Translations under genes and position numbers: made by a program
The notes under the pieces: model-generated
The model's database searches: none
What the model saw: only the letters and a program-made list of their open reading frames with translations
Told to the model about the DNA's origin: nothing
DNA from: Meconema thalassinum
Taxonomy: Eukaryota; Arthropoda; Insecta; Orthoptera; Tettigoniidae
NCBI GenBank assembly: GCA_946902985.2
Contig: OX336388.2
Location: 1,507,676,545-1,507,740,544, forward strand
Direction of reading: 5' to 3'
DNA: 64,000 nt
Shown here: positions 57,482 through 64,000 of the stretch, in pieces
Position numbering within the stretch: position 1 is the first letter of the stretch
Layout: the number at the start of each line of letters is the position of its first letter

Positions 57482-59335
57482 CTCCCTAAAAGTTTATTTA
57501 TATTTATCGTATGGCATACATGAAAATTATTTACAATTTGACATCAAATTCCGAAACGTAATGAAGTGCCTGTGGTGTCCCTAGGAAGAAGTCGCTGAAG
57601 TCACCACTGTATGATGTTTGTGGGCATTCCTGAACTAGGTGCCGAACAGTCTGTCTTTCAACACCGCACTCGCAACATGACGAAGACTTTTTCCTCCACT
57701 TGTACAGGAGATCGCCGCATACACCGTTATTGGTCCGGATTCTATTTAATTTTAACCAGGTCTTTCTAGGCTGAGTGAACCCTGGCACCTGCTAAGTTAT
57801 GCATGGCATTACTGTACTCTCTGAAGGGGCAAACGAATTCCAATCAGAAGACCATCTCTCAGTCAGGTTGAATTTGTTAGTTGCAAGATTCTCCGCTGTG
57901 CAGATAGGTGGATGTCTTGAACGTAATCGTTTCACATGTAGATCACCAATGTCTCCATGGATTTGTAGTTGTTTGTTGGTCAGGATCTATCTATATTCTC
58001 TTATCAAAATGTTGCATCGCCGCAAATGAGGTGGTGGGATGTAGCTGAGAATAGGAAGCCATTGTGTAAGAGTTGACATAATTGTTTCTGCTATCATGCG
58101 CATGGTGTTATTCAATTGTGCATCTATTAATCTTACATGCGGACTATTTGCCCACACAGGAGCACAATACTCAGCAATAGAATAAACTAAACCTAGAGCT
58201 GAGCAACGGAGAGTAGTTGCATTGGCACCCCAAGTGGTGCCACATAATTTCCGTAAGATGTTGTTTCTTGCCTTAATTTTGGCAGAAGTCATTCGTAGGT
58301 GTTCTTTGAATGACAATGTTCTATCCAGTGTTATACCCAAATACTTGGGATGTCTGTTATGGCGAAGGAGGATGTTATTGAAGTTAACCGTAAGTTCCCT
58401 TGTTGCCATTTTATTGTTCAGGTGGAAGCAAGCAACTTCGGTCTGAGTTGTGCTTGGCTGAAGCCTCCATTTGCGAAAATAATCTCCCAGTGAAGAAAGA
58501 TCATTCATCAGCGTCTCTTCTGTACTTTCGAAACATGGATCTCTAGTAGCAATTGCCCAGTCGTCAGCATATTCAAACTTCCTTGATTTTGTGGAGCGCA
58601 AATCTGATATATAGAGGCTGAACAAGAGTGGGGCAAGCACTGATCCTTGAGGAAGTCCATTATTTAATTTACTTGGTTCGCTAATTTCACTGGCCATGAT
58701 GACCTGGAAGCTTCTATCATTCAACATGTTGCTTACAAGACGAGCCAGTGTCTTACAAGGGATAACTTGAAGTAATTTATAAATTACACCCTCTCTCCAA
58801 ACAGTGTCATAAGCTGCCTTAAGGTCTATAAATGCTACTGATGTTTTTTGGCGATTCTGGAACCATGCCTCAATATAGGTGGTTAAGGAGAGAACTTTGT
58901 CCGTGCAACTCCGTTGTGGTCTAAATCCTGCTTGTTCTATGGGGATTACTTCAAGCACTTTTGAGGCGATTCTGTTCAAGATTAGTCTCTCAATTAACTT
59001 ATAGCATACGCTCAACAATAAGATAAGTCTATAACTGTCTGGTCTGTCACTTGGTTTCCTAGGCTTCAGTATGGCAACGATCTTCGTCAATTTAAACAAA
59101 CGAGGTAGCTTACCAGTCTGAACAACGTTAGTGGCTAGTTTGGATAGCCAAAGACGAGCATACTTTCCACTGTGTATCAAGAATTCGGGATGTATTCCAT
59201 CAAATCCCGGTGCCTTACCGCTTTTTACATTTTTCAGCGCTGTGTCAATGTCCTGGATGGTGAAGGGTTTAGTGTATTCTGATCCAGAATTACTTGTGGC
59301 TTTGAGATTGGAGTGCTAGGAGTGCTTTGGCTGGA
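57482..59335 (-). pseudogene. Jockey-like LINE reverse transcriptase, decaying
   Basis: The main open part is 397 codons (57987-59180), but coding similarity begins earlier, near 59330 (IDTALKNVKSGKAPGFDG). Motifs: QAGFRPQRSCTDKV (83-96), motif A VAFIDLKAAYDTVW (115-128), motif B NGLPQGSVLAPLLFSLYIS (174-192), motif C FEYADDWAIA (202-211). A frameshift/stop near 57985 (after LIREYR) and a stop near 57795 separate it from the C-terminal tail at 57531-57788, which has a Cys-rich CCECG...HLVQEC cluster typical of jockey-type C-termini. The endonuclease part is missing. Two lesions make it non-functional. Confidence 0.85.
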
Positions 59336-61297
59336 CAGATATGTCACTTCAAGTAATATTTACACTTTCAAATAACAGAAATCCTTTGTCTAAAATCACT
59401 GGACACAAATTATACAATAAATAGGCAAAATCTCACATCTGCTGAGTTCGCTAATGATGCGTTATTAGTCCAGGGTTCGATGCTCTAATAGCATAATAGA
59501 TAATCCCTGACTTTTGTTCTTCACCAAGAACGTGAGTGGCGTCAAAGCTCACTATAATGAAAAATCACAGTATAATTACAAAACTCATGGTTTCTGTCGG
59601 ACATTAACCGATACGACCTCTCTAAGCAAGTCAGTGGCGTAACGTGAAATTACCAAATTGAGGCGTCACAAAAAGCACAAAAATTATGGCTGTCCATCAT
59701 CTCAAAGAAAAGTACAAAATCCCATGCTAGGGTTGACCAAAGTAGCTCAGCAGCTACAGTCACGTATAGGTAGAAATAGACCTGACGTCTCACGACGTTC
59801 AAAACAATGCACCGATTGAACCATGTCCAATCAAAAGGGTGGCTAACTATCACTGAAATTAATTACAAGGCATGAGTGCTAAACTTCAAAATCCCTACCT
59901 ATTTGGCTGTCAAGATGAGTTCGGTTGATTTAACTAACTACTCTACCACAATAAGGCTCGTACATGAGAGAAGGAACAGACTCACAGACTACATCTTCTT
60001 CACCTCATTCGCTCCGGAACTGAGGGGTAAAATATCCTCTGGATTTGAGATATGGGTTATTCAAACTAGGCTTCCAATCCAAGCCTTATCCATTACCAGG
60101 TACTTGATGCGTCCTCGTGGTCGACTTAAAGATGTCTTCTTCTCTATGGTAGTGGCTGTTATCCAGGCTCGAACACGTTCATCCTCTCCTCGTGGTCGGC
60201 TGGTTTATCCGTCATGCGGTAATTCCTCCTCTGAACGGCTCCTTCACATTAAGGAGGACTACTCCATACCTCCCATGGTAGATACGCGTTGAACTATTTC
60301 ACTCACGTGGTCAGTAGAAATTTGCATGTTACACACAACGAAATCACAGCTTTTAAGATTGCACAAATAGTGGATATTGAATGATTCACTGAAGTTACAC
60401 AATGGTGCAGACTCTATATCAAATTGGCCATTCACTGTCTGCTTTTCTCAGTTTATAAAGCGCATACTTGGCGTAATCTCACAGAATTTATAACTGAACA
60501 AATCACATGGAATCTTGGTAATCCATGGTCGGAAAATATTCACGCTACAAGCGATAATGTTTTCTGAAGTAGTGGCGTTGAAATGAACCACAGAAAATGA
60601 TTTCGGTTCACAAACTTCGGATATTTTTGCGTCCCTTGCGGACATAGATTTTGATGGCTTCGTGGTCTGAAATGTGGTATTCCACGACGTCGAAAAATAT
60701 GGTAAAGTGATATACAATTTTCACAATGATGTCTGCAACGTTATCACTGGCGTTAAATATTCAATAGTTGCACTCAACTAGGTGCTCAAATAAATGGCGA
60801 TGCACACTGATAATTATACTTCCTCGCCTCGTGGGTGGACTATTCCTCGTCTTTCAAGACGGACTGTAACACGCATCCAGTGTGGACGGATCCAAACTCG
60901 GGTGTGTGTGAGTTGCTCTTTCCTGCTTGGTTGCAGTACATACTTGAGTCGTTGAGCAACTAACCCCTTCCGCTTCGCACATCTGCGACGTTAAATACCT
61001 TTACCTAAAGATTAAAATACATTCTCCAGAATGTTTAAAATATGCAGAATTACTTGATGATATAATCTGAGCCTTGTGAAGAGTAGAAACATATTAATAA
61101 GTACTCAGATAAATAATTCAGAGATATCTTCGAAATCAAGATCACTTCCTTCATCATATCCGGCCTTGTGCCGGTTTCCGGGTGCGTTCTAAGACAATGC
61201 ATGACATTTACAAATGTGTTCCAAAGAAAAATATCACTGAGCATGAGTTCAGCGAGCTCAATATGTACCTGGTGGATTTCTCCTGGCACACAGAAAA
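59336..61297. other. Unassigned stretch
   Basis: Holds only the doubtful 138-codon frame. No repeat shared with the rest of the window. Confidence 0.45.
59876..60292 (+). other. Unrecognised open frame, 138 codons
   Basis: The longest frame in an otherwise empty stretch. It is rich in Arg and Ser, with no motif I recognise, no clear start context and no related copy in the window. The DNA contains TCCTCGTGGTCGACT (near 60114) and TCCTCGTGGTCGGCT (near 60188), so part is repetitive. Probably not a gene. Confidence 0.2.
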
Positions 61298-61349
61298 TAC
61301 CTGCTATTGGGTAAAAATTCAGACTTTCACGACCGGCGTTGAAATAGGA

Positions 61350-61435
61350 ATGTCTGTTTCGTGGGCTTATAGGCCGTGTTCTAAGGACATTTTGTTGTCC
61401 TTATAACACGGCCTATAAGCCCGCGAAACAGACAT
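61350..61435. repeat. Near-perfect 40-bp hairpin
   Basis: Arms 61350-61389 and 61396-61435 pair at 38 of 40 positions around a 6-nt loop. Arm begins ATGTCTGTTTCGTGGGC. A 13-bp direct repeat TACCTGCTATTGG lies at 61298-61310 and 61435-61447. Confidence 0.88.
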
Positions 61436-61577
61436 ACCTGCTATTGGCTTACTGTACATTGTGCATAGCAGAGCAAATAAAAACTGGCGGACAGGTAGTG
61501 CGTAAAGCAGTCAGTTTCTGAGTAGTAAAATGGGGATTATCAGAGTTCACACGATTATTAAAACACACATTCAGGTT

Positions 61578-61992
61578 GAGTTGTTGTTTTTATCCTTTGA
61601 TGATGATTAATTTAGGTTTGGGCATCGTGGCCTTTCCTGTCCCGTGTTCTTGCTTGTTGGTAATATTTCACTGATAATCTGGGAAATTGTGGTATATCTA
61701 GTAGTGTGTACATTTGATTGAGGTGAGGTTTGGTAAGGAGGCAGCCGTGCGTCATATTAGGTCTCATTCCAGCATAAGTCTGGATTAGAATTGTGAAACC
61801 ACGGAAAACCTTTCTTAGGATGGCTGAGGTAGGAATGTAACACACTTCTTCCCAGTATTATCTGACGAGGCTCAATGGACCCCGTTTCAGTTCTCAGGCC
61901 GGAATGCAAATCCTTGGTAGAGTCGGTGATCAAATGGACTTCAGAGGTAGCAGCTAAGAATGCTAGCCACTGCTCCACGTAGTGGTCATTTT
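61578..61992 (-). mobile_element. SINE family C, complete
   Basis: Minus-strand element with head CACTACGTGGAGCAGTGGCT near 61990, core and body, and the terminal AACAACAAC region near 61580. SINE D6 is inserted just beyond its head. Confidence 0.8.
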
Positions 61993-62009
61993 CCAGCTTG
62001 AACAAGGAG

Positions 62010-62520
62010 GTGGTTGGTTGGGCTTTCAGTTTAGGGGCTGCGACAACGTGGTCATGTAGCCCCGTGTACTTTGGTGTGTGTAGAATCTGTCTGATAACCG
62101 GTGTTAATTGTGATGGATGTATTAGTGTGTGTAATCTGTTTTCAATTAAGGCCTGAAGACATTCAATTTTCAAGTAGTTCCTACTTTTGCTACCAAAAGT
62201 CACCGTACACGACTACTAGTTCAGAACTTAGTTACCAGATACCACCGCAGTCAGCTCTTGGCGACGAACGTAGGAACCTAAGAGCGTTTGTCTAATATTT
62301 AACCTACAATTTAGCTTCACATAGGTGTAATTAGTAGGAGGTTCTTTAACATGCCATACATCTATGACATGGGACCGCCGGCTTTACTTCTCCTCCGAAG
62401 GAAGGCATACTGAGGGATTCTTAACGCTCTTAAAAATCCGACGACTTCGGCTGGGTTTGAACCCGCGATCTTGTGCATAGAAGCTCAGCATGCTACCAAC
62501 TACGCCACTGAAGCCGCTTA
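62010..62520 (-). mobile_element. SINE family D, complete (D6)
   Basis: Minus strand, flanked by the 11-bp duplication TGAACAAGGAG at 61999-62009 and 62521-62531, inserted next to a minus-strand SINE C. Confidence 0.88.
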
Positions 62521-62531
62521 TGAACAAGGAG

Positions 62532-63139
62532 CAACGAAATAAATAACGACTCGCCAAAATGATCACAAATGTTGCACTCCAGATAAATTAAAGGCGACCT
62601 TCCTGAGCGTGGTAAACTATTCAGGATTAATAGATGTAAATCCACTCTTAATGAAAACATACTGAATTACATTAATATTGCATGGCGATAAGAATTGAGG
62701 ATATGATTGGTGCCATATGGCAAATGTTCTCCATCTTCGCCCACATACTTCATTAGCAGGGAATGTTTGGTTGAGCATATTCTTACTAATGAAAATGTTG
62801 CTTTAGGGTGGTGCAGTTTTAACAAGGAATCATAGCGAACATTTAGTTCCCGATCTCGCGGAAACTTTGCCTATACTTTATAATGGTCAGGTCTCATGGA
62901 AACATCCATGAGAGTGTTTTATTCCCAAATAAATAGGGCCATTCCTAAAGAGGGAGAAGATGTGTGTGTTTGGAAACTGACGCGAGATCCGGAATGGTGC
63001 TGATGGTTGTGCATAGTGAGCTCTCATAAACTCACCGACCAATCCTACTCAAACTACTCCCAGGAACCAACCGGGCACAAGTACATACATACAGTACATA
63101 CATATAGGCCTACAGATGTGATCAAAATTCTTATACTTC
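62532..63139. other. Unassigned stretch
   Basis: Nothing recognised. Confidence 0.5.
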
Positions 63140-63905
63140 CTAATATTAACGTTATTATTGTTTATATTATTATTAATATTGTTGTATATATTGTTTTTAT
63201 TATTATGGTAATTATTGTTGTCATTGAAATGAAAATCCACAGCCTGCTTCCAGTTTCCGACCGGGTCAGGAATGGAATGAATGAAGCCCCCATCTAGCGG
63301 CGAGGATATGAACTGTGCCGGCTGCCGAGGCCTGACGCACTCCTCTGGGACAATGATTAAATGAATGACAGATGAAATGAAATGCTAGTGGAGAGTGTTG
63401 CTGGAATGAAATGTTGACAGGGAAAACCGGAGTACCCGGAGAAAAACCTGTCTGCCTCCGTTTTGTCCAGCACAGATCTCACATGGAGTGACCGGGATTT
63501 GAACCACGGACCCAGCGGTGAGAGGCCGGCGTGCTGCCGCCTAAGCCGCGGAGGCTCCATTATTGTTGTCATTATTTTCTTTAAATCGTTATGGCCAACT
63601 ACGGAGCTCGCTTGAACTAATTTTGCACAATGTTCCTTCTTCTTTTCTTCCCAGTATCTCTTCATTCGTTCACTGTGTTCCTTTCTGCGTGCTTCTGTCC
63701 AGCCTATATTTTTCCTTTTACGTTTCTCTGAAAATTTATGTTTGTTTACTAAGCTTCTAAATTTTACTCTATCTGCAACGGTTTTCTCAGCGATACCCAT
63801 TTCTTGTAGATCTTCGTGTATTTCTGTTAACCAATTGTTGCGGATTTTCAGGGTTAGCGCTAGATATAGAATTCTCTTCGTCAGCCTGTCGTTATCCATT
63901 CTGTG
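63140..63905 (-). pseudogene. LINE C-terminal remnant split by SINE F
   Basis: The minus-strand frame from about 63903 reads MDNDRLTKRILYLALTLK, then DLQEMGIAEKTVADRVKFRS and a basic SEKRKRKNIGWTEARRKEH stretch, matching the end of LINE ORF2 proteins (DRLxKRIL...W...DLxExGI). A SINE with a 15-bp duplication is inserted at 63226-63558. Beyond it an (AAT)-rich tract (63150-63210) is the probable 3' tail. Confidence 0.7.
63226..63558 (-). mobile_element. SINE family F, complete
   Basis: Flanked by the 15-bp duplication ATTATTGTTGTCATT at 63211-63225 and 63559-63573. The tRNA-like head at the right has (minus strand) GCGGCTTAGGCGGCAGCACG and box B GTGGTTCAAATCCC; the body has CTCCGGGTACTCCGGTTTTC and CGCCGCTAGATGGGGGCTTC. 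It interrupts a LINE remnant. Confidence 0.88.
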
Positions 63906-64000
63906 AAGATGGACTTTAAATAGCCTGGTGATCACAAATCCAACATGGCGACGACGCGAACTATAAATATTCACATGAACGTTTCTCGCAATTTAACCAT
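63905..64000 (-). mobile_element. H element (H1), cut by the window edge
   Basis: TCACAAATCCAACATGGCGA, CGACGCGAACTATAAATATT and ACGTTTCTCGCAATTTAACC match one H1 unit at 34520-34600. Confidence 0.75.

Noticed and set aside
57531..57788. Independent zinc-binding protein gene
   Set aside because: It is the out-of-frame C-terminal tail of the adjacent Jockey-like LINE.

Overview
The window looks like intergenic, transposon-dense chromosomal DNA from an arthropod, probably an insect with a large genome. Several tRNA-headed SINE families, insect-style non-LTR retrotransposons, a Penelope-like element and long AT-rich stretches are present. I see no host gene, no operon, no rRNA and no convincing functional tRNA gene. 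A polyneopteran (orthopteran or cockroach-like) source is only a guess from the general look of the SINEs.

Layout. 1-9 kb: eroded SINEs (families A, B, C here), three LINE 3' remnants and pieces of a hairpin-ended repeat family called 'H' here. 9.4-11.3 kb: a long 5'-truncated LINE reverse transcriptase on the minus strand (LINE-1). 12-18 kb: SINEs, another LINE remnant and a complete H element of a variant family. 19.1-21.8 kb: a second LINE-1 copy split by a solo LTR (4-bp target duplication ATAT), which is itself split by a full H element. 22-29 kb: unclassified AT-rich DNA with SINEs C, D and G. 29.07-36.87 kb: a third LINE-1 copy interrupted by a 5.9-kb insertion with TG...CA ends and a GTGT duplication (a giant solo LTR or LARD-like element carrying a nested H element) and by a SINE with a 10-bp duplication. 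37.3-40.8 kb: an inverted array of H elements, abutted by an intact 823-codon LINE (41.0-43.5 kb). 44.6-50.5 kb: a very young Penelope-like element with an intact 816-codon RT/GIY-YIG protein, three 675-bp pseudo-LTRs, an inverted truncated partner and a hammerhead ribozyme-like motif in each pseudo-LTR. 50.5-53.5 kb: a tandem duplication of an unclassified repeat (X) plus a SINE. 53.5-64 kb: more SINEs, a decaying Jockey-like LINE, a long near-perfect hairpin, and unclassified DNA.

The most unusual observation is a hidden regularity. The H elements are made of about nine degenerate units spaced 144-148 bp, roughly one nucleosome. A second family with the same terminal hairpins but a different interior has nearly the same spacing, and repeat X is built from ~150-bp units. 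Many units in the first family carry a motif matching the YY1/Pho consensus. A separate theme is modular SINE evolution: different tRNA heads share a core (A with C) or a tail (C with D).

The genes do not form a host pathway. The coding potential is autonomous retroelement machinery (RT, apurinic-like or GIY-YIG endonuclease), and the SINEs and H elements are presumably parasites of such machinery. Edges of repeats are approximate unless a target duplication is given.
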